From Dillenia suffruticosa (Eukaryota > Streptophyta > Magnoliopsida > Dilleniales > Dilleniaceae), in assembly GCA_033439265.1 (NCBI GenBank), contig JAVTVX010000015.1, positions 21,071,947-21,135,946 of the forward strand: DNA of 64,000 nt. Reading direction: 5' to 3'. Shown here in pieces: positions 1-10,489 of the stretch. The notes beneath the pieces are model-generated. The model saw only the letters and a list, made by a program, of their open reading frames with translations, did no database searches and was not told the origin of the DNA. Made by a program: the position numbers and the translations under genes. Every line of letters begins with the position of its first letter. The first letter of the stretch is position 1.

Positions 1-522
1 TAAGACTAAAATTGTAATTCCACATCCTTTTCCTCGCAGGCTGGCAAGATCGAAGAAAGAGAATGAAGAGAAGGAAATCTTAGAGACTTTTTGAAAGGTG
101 GAAATCAACATCTCACTCTTAGATGCGATCCAACAAGTGCCATAATATACAAAATTTCTCAAAGAACTATGCACTAGGAAGACAAAGCTAGGGGGCAGCG
201 ATCAATTTGTATTAATGAGAATGTTTCAGCCATCATCCAAAGAAAATTACCTCCTAAGTGTAATGATCCGGGTATGTTCACCATACCAATCATCATAGGG
301 GTCAAAAGTATAGAGAAGACAATGGTTGACCTAGGTGCATCAATCAATGTTATGTCCTTAATTGTTTTTAGGTACTTAAATTTAGGACCTTTGAAGAAAA
401 CTAATGTGATCATATAATTAGCTGATAGGTCCACGTCATATCCCGAGGGAATTGTTGAGAATGTCTTAGTCAAGGTCAATGAATTGATTTTTTCGGTTGA
501 TTTTTATATCATTGACTAGATA
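1..522 (+). pseudogene. Athila gag C-terminus and retropepsin-like protease (decayed)
   Basis: The frame that ends at the TAG at 520-522 reads as the Gag end joined to an aspartic protease. The active-site motif is VDLGASINVM around 325-355, where the usual D-[ST]-G has become D-L-G, a form common in Athila elements. Upstream, lysine/glutamate-rich Gag sequence (KSKKENEEKE-like) and a LLDAIQQVP segment are visible, interrupted by in-frame stops. In a living element this protease would cut the Gag-Pol precursor inside the virus-like particle. Stops before and inside the domain show that it is dead. A minus-strand ORF over the same stretch is a shadow. Confidence 0.8.
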
Positions 523-986
523 ATACTTGTTCACCAAACCCTACTCTCATATTGCTTGGAAGGTTTTTTATAAAAATAGCAAAAACTAAGATTGATGTTG
601 ATAAAGAAATCTTGTCGTTTGAATTTGATAGCGAGATTGTCACATTGAATATTTTTCATGCCATACAACATTCAAATGACTCGGAATCCATTTTTCATGT
701 TAACAATGTTGATTCTATTGTATATGAGAATGTTGAACAACATTTGGTACTCGATAAACTTGATCTTATGCTAAAAAAGGGATGGACTGATAAACAAATC
801 GATATAACTCAAGAGAAAGAAACAGATGAAGCTATCATGGATTTGCAGTCCACACCGGAGTTAACTCTCAGGCATGTAAGTAATTTTCTGCCATTACCTC
901 TTTCTAATGAGAAAATTCTTCCTTCTACAATGTAGACCCCAAAGCTCGAGTTAAACCCCTTACTTGAACATCTCAAGTATGCATAC
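523..986 (+). pseudogene. Athila pol spacer between protease and RT (decayed)
   Basis: An open stretch at 552-935 begins LLGRFFIKIAKTKIDVDKE. This is the conserved linker after the protease (LLGRPFLKTA-type in relatives) followed by a poorly conserved acidic segment. It carries no catalytic motif of its own. It is separated from the protease by a stop and from the RT frame by another stop near 933. Assignment rests on position and on the LGR-F-KTA-like beginning. Confidence 0.65.
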
Positions 987-1897
987 TTGGGTAACGATGA
1001 AACCCTACCGGTGATCACCAAAGACTTGATCGAAAATCAAGAAGAGAGCTTGATGCGAATATTGAGAGAATACAAAACTATCATTGGATGGACCTTTGGA
1101 AACATAAAAGGTATCAACCCTTCTGTGTGTATGCATCGAATTCTGTTTGAACCCGATTTCAAACCAATAAAAGAACTTCAACGAAGACTCAATCCTACCA
1201 TGAAAGAAATTGTTTTAAAAGAAATTTTAAAATTGTTAGAGTTAGGAATTATATATCCGATTTCTGATAGTTGATGGATAAGTCCGGTTCATGTTGTTCC
1301 CAAAAAGAATGGATTTCAATTGGTAAAAAATACGAATAATGAGTTAGTGCTAATGATACTTCGAATCGGGTGGCGAATGTGCATTGACTTTAGAAAATTA
1401 AATACCGCCACTCAGAAAGATCATTTTCCTTTACCCTTCATTGACCAAATGCTCGAATGATTGGCGATAAATTGTTTTTTTGTTTCTTGGATGGGTACTT
1501 GGGCTATTACCAAATAGAAGAACATCAAGAAAAAACCACTTTCACTTGCCCATTTAGAACTTTTGCATATCGTAGGATGCCATTTGGATTTTGTAATGCA
1601 CCGGGAACTTTTCAAAAATTCATGATGAGAATATTTTCTGATTTAATTGAAAATTATATTGAGATCTTCATGGATGATTTTACGGTGTATGGTGATTCAT
1701 TCAATCAATGTTTAGATAATTTGTGTAAGATTCTTAAGAGATGCATTGATACTAATTTAGTCCTTAACTATGAGAAATGTCATTTCATGATGAAGGAGGG
1801 AATAGTGTTAGGTCATGTAATTTCTTCAAGAGGCATTGAAGTTGACAAAGTCAAGGTAGATTTAATTGCTAACTTGTCATATTTTACTAACGTATGA
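987..1897 (+). pseudogene. Athila reverse transcriptase domain (decayed)
   Basis: RT would copy the element RNA to DNA. The first part (987-1274) has the N-terminal RT block with RRLNPTMKEIVLKEILKLL and ends at a TGA where relatives read SDSxWVSP. A second piece (about 1275-1460) includes [11 protein letters not shown] and [12 protein letters not shown]. After a one-base frameshift in a T-run near 1475, the ORF at 1457-1897 carries FAYRRMPFGFCNAP and the catalytic IFMDDF (Y/F-x-DD box), then the LGHVIS block. The catalytic aspartates survive, but there are at least two stops and one frameshift. Codon wording is typical of Athila. Confidence 0.88.
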
Positions 1898-2460
1898 GAA
1901 ATTCATAGTTTTCTTGGTCATGTAGGATTCTATCAACGATTCATCAAGGACTTCTCGAAATTAGCTCAATTACTCTCGAAATTGTTGCAAAATGACGTTA
2001 CATTCGATTTTGGAAATGAGTATAAGGAATCTTTTGATAAATTGATAACTTTACTAACTTCAACTTCAATTTTGCAAGTACCCAATTGGGATCTACCGTT
2101 TGAGTTGATGTGCGATGCTAGTCACTATGCCGTGGGAGCCGTTCTTGGACAAAGGGAGGGAAAATAGTCTCATGCAATTTATTATACTTCTAAAACACTC
2201 AATTCGGCTCAATATAACTATACCACCATAGAGAATAAGCTTTTAACTATTGTGTTTGCTTTTGAAAAATTTAGGTCTTATTTATTAGGATCTAAAGTCA
2301 TTGTGTACTCTAATCATACAGCTCTGAAATACCTCTTGGCGAAGAAGGAATCGAAGCCACAACTCATTCGATGGGGTTTTACTTTTGCAAGAGTTCGATT
2401 AGGAGATTAAAGATCGGAAAGGAATCGAAAATTCTATGGCTGATCACTTGAGTTGATTGG
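1898..2460 (+). pseudogene. Athila RNase H domain (decayed)
   Basis: This follows RT in frame with the connection block (EIHSFLGHVGFYQRFIKDF). It then has the Ty3-type RNase H: CDASHYAVGAVLGQ at about 2110-2155, followed after a TAG by a [21 protein letters not shown] block around 2185-2235 and a later segment ending near the DHLSR-type motif (about 2440). This domain would remove the RNA strand of the RNA:DNA hybrid. A stop at 2165-2167, a second near 2408 and local frameshifts disable it. Confidence 0.8.
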
Positions 2461-2639
2461 TACGTGACGAAGAACCCTTCCTAATATCTGAGACATTTCC
2501 GGATGAGTAATTGTTTGCCCTACAAGATAAGACAAGTAAGGAATCTTGGTTGCTGACATTGTAAATTTTCTTGTGACTGAGATTCTTCCACATGACCTAA
2601 GTATTACATAGAAGAACAAGCTTAGGAATAACTCGAAGT

Positions 2640-3487
2640 ACTATATTTGGGATGAAACATACTTGTGGAAAATAGGATCTAATCAAATCATTCGTAGATG
2701 TGTACCTAATGATGAAATTCATTCCATACTTACTCACTGTCATAGTCATGCATGTGATGGTCATTTTAGTCTTAAAAGAACAGTTATGAAAATTCTAGAT
2801 AGTGGTTTTTACTGGGAGACTATTTTTAAAGATACTTACCAATATTGCAAAAGTTGTGAAAATTGTCAAAAGATTGGTAACATATCTTCTAGAGATGAAA
2901 TGTCTCAAACCCCTATTCTAGTTTATGAGATTTTTGATGCATGGGGTATGGATTTTATGGGACTGTTTCCTAATTCATGTGGTTGTTTATATATTTTACT
3001 TGCAGTTGATTATATTTCGAAATGGGTAGAAGTAAAAGCTACCTGTACTAATGATTCTAAGGTTGTTATAGGTTTTCTTAAATCTAACATTTTTAATATG
3101 TTTGGGGTGTCGAAGGCAATTATTAGTGATCAAGGTAGACATTTTTGCAACCGCACGGTGGAGGCCTGAATGCACAAGTACGGGGTGAATCATCGAGTGG
3201 CTACCATGTATCATCCACAAATTAATGGGCAAACGGAAGCTTCCAACCAAGAAATCAAAAGCATCTTAGAGAAGACGATGAATCCAAGCCGTAAAGATTG
3301 GAGTTTACGATTGGAGGATGCCCTTTGGGCATATCGAATGGCATACAAAACCCCTATTGGAATGTCACCTTACCAACTAGTTTTTGGTAAGTTATGTCAT
3401 CTACTGGTTGAAATTGAACACCGTTCTTTTTGGGCAATCAAGCAATGCAACCTAGATGCTAAGAAAGCCAGAATCGAAAGGAAATTG
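2640..3487 (+). pseudogene. Athila integrase: zinc finger and catalytic core (decayed)
   Basis: Integrase inserts the cDNA into the chromosome. The N-terminal HHCC finger is visible: H-x-H-A-CDGHF around 2735-2770 and CKSCENCQK at about 2845-2880. The catalytic core starts at [11 protein letters not shown] (first Asp, near 2950), the second Asp is in [10 protein letters not shown] (about 3115-3140), and the Glu lies in [13 protein letters not shown] (about 3220-3255). A TGA at 3167-3169 separates the second Asp from the Glu half, where relatives read on. The second half ends with the conserved ALWAYR-AYKTPIG-SPY-LVFGK block. Confidence 0.88.
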
Positions 3488-3844
3488 TAACTTCAAGAGT
3501 TGGAAGAGATTCGCTTGGAGGCATATGACAATGCATGGATATATAAGGAACGGACAAAATATCTTCATGACAAATGCTTGAATCAGAAACAATTCTCGGT
3601 ATGGCAAAAAGTTCTCCTTTATAATTCAAGGTTGAAACTCATGTCGGGTAAGTTTAAATATCATTGGACGAGTCCATATGTTATTGTACGTATCTCTTCA
3701 TTTGGTACGATTCAAATTCAAAGTCTTGAAACTAACAAGATTTTTCAGGTTAATGGACATAGACTCAAACCTTTTATCAAAGGTTTTGATGTCTCTTTTG
3801 TAGAGGAGATCCAGTTAACAAACTCGGTCTATGTTGAAGAATGA
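3488..3844 (+). pseudogene. Athila integrase C-terminal (GPF/GPY-like) tail
   Basis: The open frame at 3500-3844 reads VLLYNSRLKLMSGKFKYHW, then TSPYVIVRI, and ends VNGHRLKPFIKGF. This is the GPF/GPY module that closes Ty3/gypsy integrases; no chromodomain follows, which fits the Athila/Tat side of the family. It is separated from the catalytic core by a stop at 3488-3490. The natural pol stop is at 3842-3844. Confidence 0.8.
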
Positions 3845-3890
3845 TCCGAAGAAGCAATGTCGAGACAATGACATTAAACAAAAGCGTTCA

Positions 3891-3906
3891 TTGGGAGGCA
3901 ACCCAA
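3891..3906 (+). repeat. Short conserved stem-loop after Athila pol
   Basis: The 16 bases TTGGGAGGCAACCCAA form a small hairpin (TTGGG paired with CCCAA) about 50 bases after the pol stop. I recognise this GGGAGGCAACCC wording from the same position in other Athila-type elements; its role is unknown. Confidence 0.6.
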
Positions 3907-4031
3907 TACTCCTATTTTGTTTTGATTTATTTATTTATTCTCCTTTGTTGTTTTGATGTTTATTTTCATTTATTTAGACTTGATTTAGGAGTGATTTTTC
4001 TTTAAAAAAAAAAAGACAACCTTGCTTTGCT

Positions 4032-4299
4032 GTTAAGGCGTGCACACGCCTTAACAAGCCTTCACTTCTGCCTGGTTTTGCCTATATAAGTGACCAGAAA
4101 TGGACCCTCATTAGGGTGTGCCACGCCCTAACTCAACTCTAAGGTTGTCAATTTCAGACATGGCACTTGCAACATATAGAAAAGGACCTTTGTTAGGGCA
4201 TGCCCACGCCCTAATGAACCTCCTAGGCTGCCCATTGTTACCTCAATCACGAATATGACTAGACAATCACCCTTCTTAGGGCGTCATGCCCTAAGAAGG
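4032..4299 (+). repeat. Array of four hairpins at about 80-bp spacing in the Athila 3' region
   Basis: Four inverted repeats with related cores (TTAGGGCGTG paired with CACGCCCTAA, or close variants) start at 4032, 4111, 4193 and 4271, so the spacing is 79, 82 and 78 bp. The first has perfect 11-bp arms and a 2-base loop. The fourth has perfect 12-bp arms and a 5-base loop. The second and third have one mismatch each (one allows a G-U pair). The sequence between hairpins is only loosely repeated. The array sits between pol and the polypurine tract. Confidence 0.85.
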
Positions 4300-6788
4300 C
4301 TTTATTTCTGCCAATCAAGTAATTTCCCCTTAAAAAAAGGGGCAGGGTTAATCTGATTTCCCTCTTTCTCACATTCGTGTTTGTCCTTATTTTAGTGCTC
4401 TTCCTCGTGAAAACAAGTGAACAGACTCTTTCAAGTGCAAACAATCATCCCAAATTATAGCAAATCAGTTAGGGTTTCTTCATCAATCCATCATCTCACA
4501 CCTCGTGTCATCATCAATCGAAGAGATCGCTGAAGTATCATTCACGACTCCACCCGAAACCTTTTCCGACTTTTTCATCTTCCTCACTCGATCATCGCCG
4601 TCGCAAGACCGTCCTCCTACAGTAGCCTTCGACACTCCATGCAGGCAGAAACATTCGATGAATCTTCGATTTGGCTTGTGAAATTGAGAAGCGCTTGTTC
4701 AACCTTCAATTGCGCCACCTTCACTAAAACAATCGAAGCCCCTCTAGGTTTCAATCTCTTCAGATAGTGATAGATCATCTAGTTCTTCATCATCATCTGC
4801 CTCTCCGCAGTTCGACTCATCGTAGTCCCACGAGAGACCAAACCCTAAGAGATGCAAGGACGATTCTTCTTCGATTTGTCATCATTCGTCAGAGCAATCC
4901 TTTGAACACGATGTAACCCCTGTTGCTACCATGCCTATTAAGCTATACCCTCCTACAAGCACTTCCTCTCAGAAACGCCTTTCTCGTATTCGATCCAGAA
5001 TTGCGAAAGGGAAAGCAGTATTACCACCATCAAAGGCTCAACTTCGGTCTTCTTTGAAGTTCAACACGGCCGATTCGCGAAAAAAGTCCTTCACAAAATA
5101 CTGCCGATCCTTCTCCTTCGGGCCAGTCTTCTGCAGACCAGTAGCGAGCAATTGATGAGCGTTTAATGCATTTAGAGCAGAACTTGATGACGTACTTTGA
5201 ATTTATTGGCTTTCATCCTCTGTTTCCGCCTCCACCCTAAGAGAGTATTATTTTATCCTACTTTTTAGTTTGTTTCTTTATTTTTGCATGTTTTCTTATT
5301 TTCTTTTGATCTTTCTTCACTTAGACATATATTGGGGATAATGTATGGTTTCGGCGTAGGGGAGGTTAGCATTCTTTTAGGTTCATACATAGGAACATTC
5401 TTTATAGGCATTTCATTCGTTTGAAATTGTTGAGTTCTGATTCCATAAAATAAAATTAAAATTAAAATTAAAAAAATCCAAGTTCCCTTTGTTGATATAT
5501 ACTATTTGGGTGGCAGAAAATATATGAAAAATAGCTTGTGTTAATGGAATTTTTATACTTGAGATGGCTGCTCATATTTTTAATAGTTTTCTTTGAATGA
5601 TAAACATGTAAGATTTAACACAAATCCTACTTAAATAGTGAGTTTTGAGCATAAAACGAGCAAATTCATTCTTTGTACTCGGAATTTCTTTTCTTTTTGA
5701 GTGAATATCACACTTGGATTGATTATTTTAGAACTTGCAATGTTATGCATTTCGAGATCACATCTAGGGTTTCATACATTAAAATGATAAAGGCAACTAG
5801 GTTTTACCTCATTTTGACTTTCGTAAAAATCCCTACATTGATTTATAATCCCCTTAGTGAACCAATTTGAGACTGAGACCCTTTCTTTCTTCAAAACCCT
5901 TCAATACAATACTATAACTCTATTTTGGCTAGCATTTCAACCCTTGTACCAAGGATATATATAGTTAATTGCACAATATTAGTTATATGATTGCCTCATG
6001 AGATATGTATTGATTAAAGTTTTGAGGATGATATTTGCTATATATGAAAAAGGAAAGAAAATGTTTGCTTTTGTTCATCTTTGTGCTGAAATATTCTTAA
6101 AAAAAAAAAAGATGGAAAGAAAAAAAAAAGCAGCAGCGAAAAAAAAAAAAGAAATACTACATTTTTTGAGAATTTCATTTCAATCATGGGTCGTAGAGAA
6201 AAATGTTGGCATTTTTTTATGTGATTTGGAATGTTGGCTTTATTGAGTACATGTGGGTAGCAAGATCAAGAATTTTTTGTGTGTTAATTGTGTGGGGTCA
6301 TGTGTTATCGGAGAAAAATTATGTGGTTAGTTGTATATTTTCTTTGGTACATTTTAAATATTTGATATACTCTTTTATTCTACCCCTAACTCTAACCACG
6401 TTACAACCAAATGGAAAACATTTAAATTGATGCATGGAATTCAAAATTTTTAAGTGGTGGAGATTTGATATATTTGTAAATATATGATAATATCAATTTC
6501 AATGTGTTGATTTGAGTGATATTGATATATTCTTCACCTCATTTTCGAATGCATTTGAGTGACCCCCTTTGGAGAGGATGGTTGGATCTTGCTGTTTAGA
6601 TTTCATAAGAAGCTATTAGGATATGTGGTGTTGTTTTGATGCAAAACACTGTGAAGTACTTACTATTTTGATTATGTTTTCGGTTTAACTTTCATAATGT
6701 TTATTGATTTGATGATTTGGAAGAAAAACAAGTTGTTAGTTCTAGTTTTATATTAGTTAGGAATACTTGAGAACAAGTATCATTTAGA
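4300..6788 (+). other. Long non-coding 3' region of the Athila element
   Basis: About 2.5 kb between the hairpin array and the polypurine tract with no recognisable domain. In some Athila elements an env-like ORF lies here; I see none. A small open frame at 4931-5155 is Ser/Arg/Lys-rich and resembles nothing I know. The stretch holds two A-rich runs (around 6100 and 6150) and AT-rich sequence. It is kept as part of the element because the polypurine tract and LTR follow directly. Confidence 0.6.
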
Positions 6789-6800
6789 TGTGGGGGAATT
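6789..6800 (+). promoter_or_regulatory. Polypurine tract of the Athila element
   Basis: TGTGGGGGAATT stands directly before the LTR start TGATAGAG at 6801. A G-rich purine run touching a TG terminus is the primer for plus-strand DNA synthesis in LTR retroelements. Confidence 0.75.
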
Positions 6801-8192
6801 TGATAGAGATTAATTTAGTGTAATATTTGTGCTTTCTTTTACATTATTTTTGGATTAATATTACTCTAATTTTAGGTATTTGATATATTAGATTTGTTGG
6901 AGGCCATTTATAAAGGAAAGTGGAAAAATTGAGCAAAATCGGTAATGATGCATGAAAAGAAGGAATTTGAACAGCAATGTGTGATTATTAGCATGTGGGC
7001 ACGCAAATATCAAGGGAGCCAGATGAAAATTGAAAAATTGAATGTTGAAATTCTTTTGCTTAAATTAAATTTTGGGAATTTAGAAATTTGTAATATTGTT
7101 GTAATTTTAATTAGTTTTTAAGTTGTAGACAATTATTGAAAGTCTCCTCTCCTTTATTTTGGCAACTTAGGACCCCAAGTTTTATTTACCTTTTAGTAAA
7201 AATGGTAAAAAGAGTGTCACTCCTTATTTCTAAGTAAATAGTTGATTTAGAGTTTGATTTTGTTGTAAGTCACGTAGGCAAGTAGGACATCCACAAAAGG
7301 AGGGATTTTGAGGTTATTTAAAGGGGGGAGGTCATTCATTAGAGGGTCATTCTCTTCTCTCAGACGACTGCTGTTTGGAGGTAGAAGGGAAGGCTACCCT
7401 TTTGTTTAATTCTCTCCATTGTTCTACAACTTTAATGTTGAATAAAATTTTTGTGAGTTTTTCTTTTTTAATGTCTTCATGTTAATTTATTTTCTAGTTG
7501 AAGATTAATGGAAGTTTTGATTCATGACATTATGAGATCTAAATGTATTATTTCTTTCGATAATTATAGATATTTATTTAATTCATGCACTTCATGAATC
7601 ATGATTTTTTAGGATTTATTGAGTAGTGATCAATATTTAATAATTCTAAATTAATCTATAACTAATTAAAACGGTAAATTCGTAATTGTTTGTTAGTTTT
7701 AATAAAGTGATGAATGACATTTGTGTCATGAAATTGAATAATCTAATTTAAATGAATTCGTCGTGTGTTTGTTAATTAGAATTGGATCTCTCTAAATCTT
7801 AATACTGATGAGACTTTAAATTTTAAGAGTTTCTGTAGGGTTGACTCTCGATTAGAGAAATAATTAATGAGTTTCTCTTAATTATCGACGAAATAAGGAG
7901 AGATTGGTCGTTTGGTGTTTGTCGATGACTATAACCAATTTATTTATATGTTGTTGAATTATCCTTAAATCGAGAATCAATCGATTGAATCAAAGTAGAA
8001 ACAAACCCTTCAATTAGGTTACTTTATCATGACTTTTAATCATTTAATTTTGCCTCACCTTATTTTGTCGATTGTTGATTTAACCCATTATGAATTGAGT
8101 GACCTAGAATCTATATGTACAACTAGAACATATTGAATAACTAAACAAAACTTTGTACTATAACTTGGTATTATACTATTTCACTTGCAACA
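6801..8192 (+). repeat. 3' LTR of the Athila element (about 1.39 kb)
   Basis: The LTR starts TGATAGAG right after the polypurine tract. I place its end at the CA of TCACTTGCAACA (8192), which gives 1392 bp, within the usual Athila range. Inside are a TATA-like TTATTTAAAGG at 7314-7324, a short transcribed stretch with TCTTCTCTCAG, and an AATAAA at 7441-7446, the order expected of promoter, R region and poly(A) signal. The right end is less certain than the left, because the matching 5' LTR and target duplication are outside the window. Confidence 0.72.
7314..7446 (+). promoter_or_regulatory. LTR core promoter and poly(A) signal
   Basis: The TATA-like box TTATTTAAAGG (7314-7324) is followed about 30 bp later by a pyrimidine-rich start region. 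An AATAAA lies at 7441-7446. The spacing fits an LTR U3-R boundary with the poly(A) signal in R or just after it. Activity cannot be judged from sequence. Confidence 0.5.
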
Positions 8193-8582
8193 AAAAAGGT
8201 CAAGAGACGGCACTCAAAAGAGGAATTTAAAAGTTTTATGGTTTTTCTTTTTACTCTAAATAGGATGTAATATTCTAGTGATTCATATGTAAACTTAATA
8301 TGTGTTTAATAAGTAAAGTGTTGAGTACAAAAATTATAAATGTACATATTTATATTGGCTTGATATCCTAAAATCCATAAACTTAGCATGTCTTAAAATA
8401 TTATTTATTGAAATTTAGCATTATTATTATCATTTAAATTGATTTATGTATTTGTGTTCTCGAGTTAATAATAGTATCATGTAATCTTTGTTAACTACTC
8501 CCACACCCCATAGTAAGGAAAGCCGATGGCCGCCTCTAGCCCTAATTCATCACAATATGACCATTTTGTGGAACACGCTATT
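8193..8582. other. AT-rich flank of the Athila LTR, nothing recognised
   Basis: Between the LTR end and the SINE at 8583 there is no ORF, repeat or family motif that I can name. Confidence 0.5.
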
Positions 8583-8795
8583 GAGCAAACGATATTCTCT
8601 TTTTTTTTATCATCCGTATTCAGAATTTGTCAAACTAATCTAGTTTAAACACTGTAGAGTTTATTTTTTTTAGGGATTGACTCTATCAAATTCTTTTTTG
8701 TCATTCTCAGATTTTAAACTCGACACCACTAATTAAGGGATAGAGTGTCATTAACCACTCAATTTAAAAAAGTTTGGTGAGCAAACAATATTCTC
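8583..8795 (-). mobile_element. SINE-like insertion with 17-bp target duplication
   Basis: A 179-bp insert (8600-8778) is flanked by GAGCAAACGATATTCTC (8583-8599) and GAGCAAACAATATTCTC (8779-8795), which match at 16 of 17 bases. On the minus strand it has an A-box-like AGTGGTTAATGAC, a degenerate B-box-like GTGTCGAGTTTAAAATC and a terminal A-run (the T-run at 8600-8608). Target duplication, internal polymerase III promoter remnants and an A-tail together define a tRNA-derived SINE. The subfamily is not identified. Confidence 0.7.
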
Positions 8796-8951
8796 AGTAT
8801 CAAAATTTGTGGTGACAAGTGCTTTTGTTTCCTCGTGTTATGATTTGTTATGCTTGCTTTGTGTTCTTGGCGATCTTTTTTTAGCCTTCCTCTTAGATCT
8901 GGTCTAATATTAGGGAGTTTCTAGTAAACTAGAATACTTCAACGAAAGTGA

Positions 8952-9906
8952 GGCCATTTAAAAATTTGAGTAATGTGCCGAAATAATATAAAAAAAATTT
9001 TAAATAACCCAAACGGAAAAATATTTCCGTTTCTAATCCACATTTATCGGGAGTTTGATACGCGATACAGTTTGTCGCGTCTTCAACCCACGACAAAGTC
9101 TAGAGAGAGAGAGGAGTCGCAGGGGAGGGAGGAAGAGAGGGGGGAAGCGGCAGGGGGGCGGAGGGGGAAGGAGAGAGAGGGGAGGACTGCAGCAAGGTGC
9201 GGAGGGGGGAGGGAGAGAGAAAGAGGGGAGGGCGGCAGGGGGTACGCCGGGGGAGGGAGAGAGAGAAAGAGGGGAGGAGAGAGACAAAGGGGAGGACGGG
9301 GGGCGGAGGGGGGAGGGAGGGAGAGATAGAGCCACAGAGGAGGAGGACGGCGGCGCCACTCTCCTCCCCTCTTTCTCTTTCTCCCTCCCCTAGCAAACCC
9401 CCCACCGCCCTCCCCTCTTCCCTCCCTCCCTCCCTCCCCCTCCACCCCCTACGGCCCTCCCCTCTCTTTCTCCCTCCCCCCTCCGCACCTCTCCGCGCAC
9501 CTCCACTCTCTCTCTCCTTCCCCCCTCCGCCCCCCCCCCCCCCCCCCCCCGCCGTGCTCCTCCCCTCTTTCTCTCTCTCCCTCCCCCGACGGACCCCCCG
9601 CCGCCCTCCCCTCATTCTCTCCCTCCCTCCCCTCTCTCCCTCCCTCCCCGCTCCGCACCCCGCCGCGGTCCTCCCCCCTCTCTCTCCTGCCCCCCTCCAC
9701 CCCCTGCCGCGCTCCTCCCTCCCCCTCCACCCCTCGCCGCTCTCTTTCCCTCTCTCTCTCCCTCCCCCGCGGACTCCTCTCTCTCTCTCTCTATGGATTT
9801 TGTCGCGGGTTATAAACGAAAATATTTTTCCATTTAGATTATTTAATTTTTTTTTAAGTCATTTCGGAACATGTTTCTAAAAATTTGGTTAATAATTTGG
9901 CTAATC
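8952..9906. mobile_element. Fold-back (long inverted repeat) element with purine/pyrimidine core
   Basis: The left arm (about 8952-9112) and the reverse complement of the right arm (about 9780-9906) share long stretches: CCGAAAT, then an A-run, TTAAATAA, GGAAAAATAT, TTCGTTT or its variant, then AACCCRCGACAAARTC running into GAGAGAGAG. The left arm holds about 54 extra bases (9036-9085). Inward, the + strand is almost pure purine with GGGAGGGAGAGAG units up to about 9345, then almost pure pyrimidine from 9356 to 9795, so the core also pairs with itself, unequally expanded. No transposase and no clear target duplication were seen. Open frames across the core (Arg/Gly/Glu- or Pro/Ser/Leu-rich) are low-complexity artefacts. 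Confidence 0.65.
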
Positions 9907-10489
9907 TAATAGAAGAGTTTGGGATACACATGGCGCGCGCGCGCGTGTGTTATTGTATACACTTGTCCGAGTTAAGAATTTTTATTTAAAACCTAAAGGT
10001 TTTGTGGATATGATTAGAGATTAGTCTCTTGTATTCAAACTCAACTATTTATGTTTAAAATTATTAAAATATTCCTTTTAATTTTGTAATTCTTTTCATA
10101 TTTATGTGCTTCGTTCTGTTCAGCGCAATTCAAAAGTGATTTATAATTGTAATTTTTACAAATTGTATTTTGACTATACACATTATTTAAGTATTTAAAA
10201 AGTGATTTAACATTAAATATTCTAAATTAAAATAAAACATATCTGTATAATATTAATATCTGTGTAAAATTTTAATTGTGTAAATATTAAATTGAAATTA
10301 TAATATTTAATAATTTAAGTGTAAAAGAACTTATAAATATTAATATTTAATTAAAAGTTTGTAAAATCTTCAATATATAAAAAATAATTTAGTTATTTAA
10401 AAACTTAATATATTTTTAGTACTTTAAGTTTAATATTAGTGACAGAGTATGGTGGCTTTCATAATTAAAAGTAATTTGAAAAATTAAAT
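9907..10489. other. AT-rich intergenic sequence with a short GC dinucleotide run
   Basis: No gene signal. A (GC)n/(GT)n run lies at 9932-9950. The rest is AT-rich, and parts of 10190-10420 look like diverged copies of sequence at 11230-11320 and 11870-11960, which suggests old segmental duplication. Confidence 0.45.

Larger units (their letters stand above)
1..8192 (+). mobile_element. Athila-type Ty3/gypsy LTR retrotransposon, 5'-truncated by window edge
   Basis: Reading the + strand gives, in order, a gag/protease end, reverse transcriptase, RNase H, integrase with zinc finger, a GPF/GPY-like integrase tail, about 3 kb without coding sequence, a polypurine tract and an LTR. The domain order (integrase last) is Ty3/gypsy. 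The wording around the protease (VDLGASINVM), RT (RRLNPTMKE, YRRMPFGFCNAP) and the long 3' region after pol are what I know from the Athila group. The 5' LTR, primer site and most of gag lie left of the window. Many stops and frameshifts make it non-autonomous. Its LTR cannot be paired here, so insertion age cannot be estimated. Confidence 0.9.

Noticed and set aside
4931..5155. Env-like or host gene ORF in the Athila 3' region
   Set aside because: Only 74 codons, no membrane segment or known motif; composition like the surrounding untranslated region.
9055..9880. Several overlapping ORFs of 90-230 codons on both strands
   Set aside because: All are reading frames through GA/CT low-complexity DNA, giving Arg/Gly/Glu- or Pro/Ser/Leu-only proteins. 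Overlap on both strands and lack of any domain show that they are artefacts.
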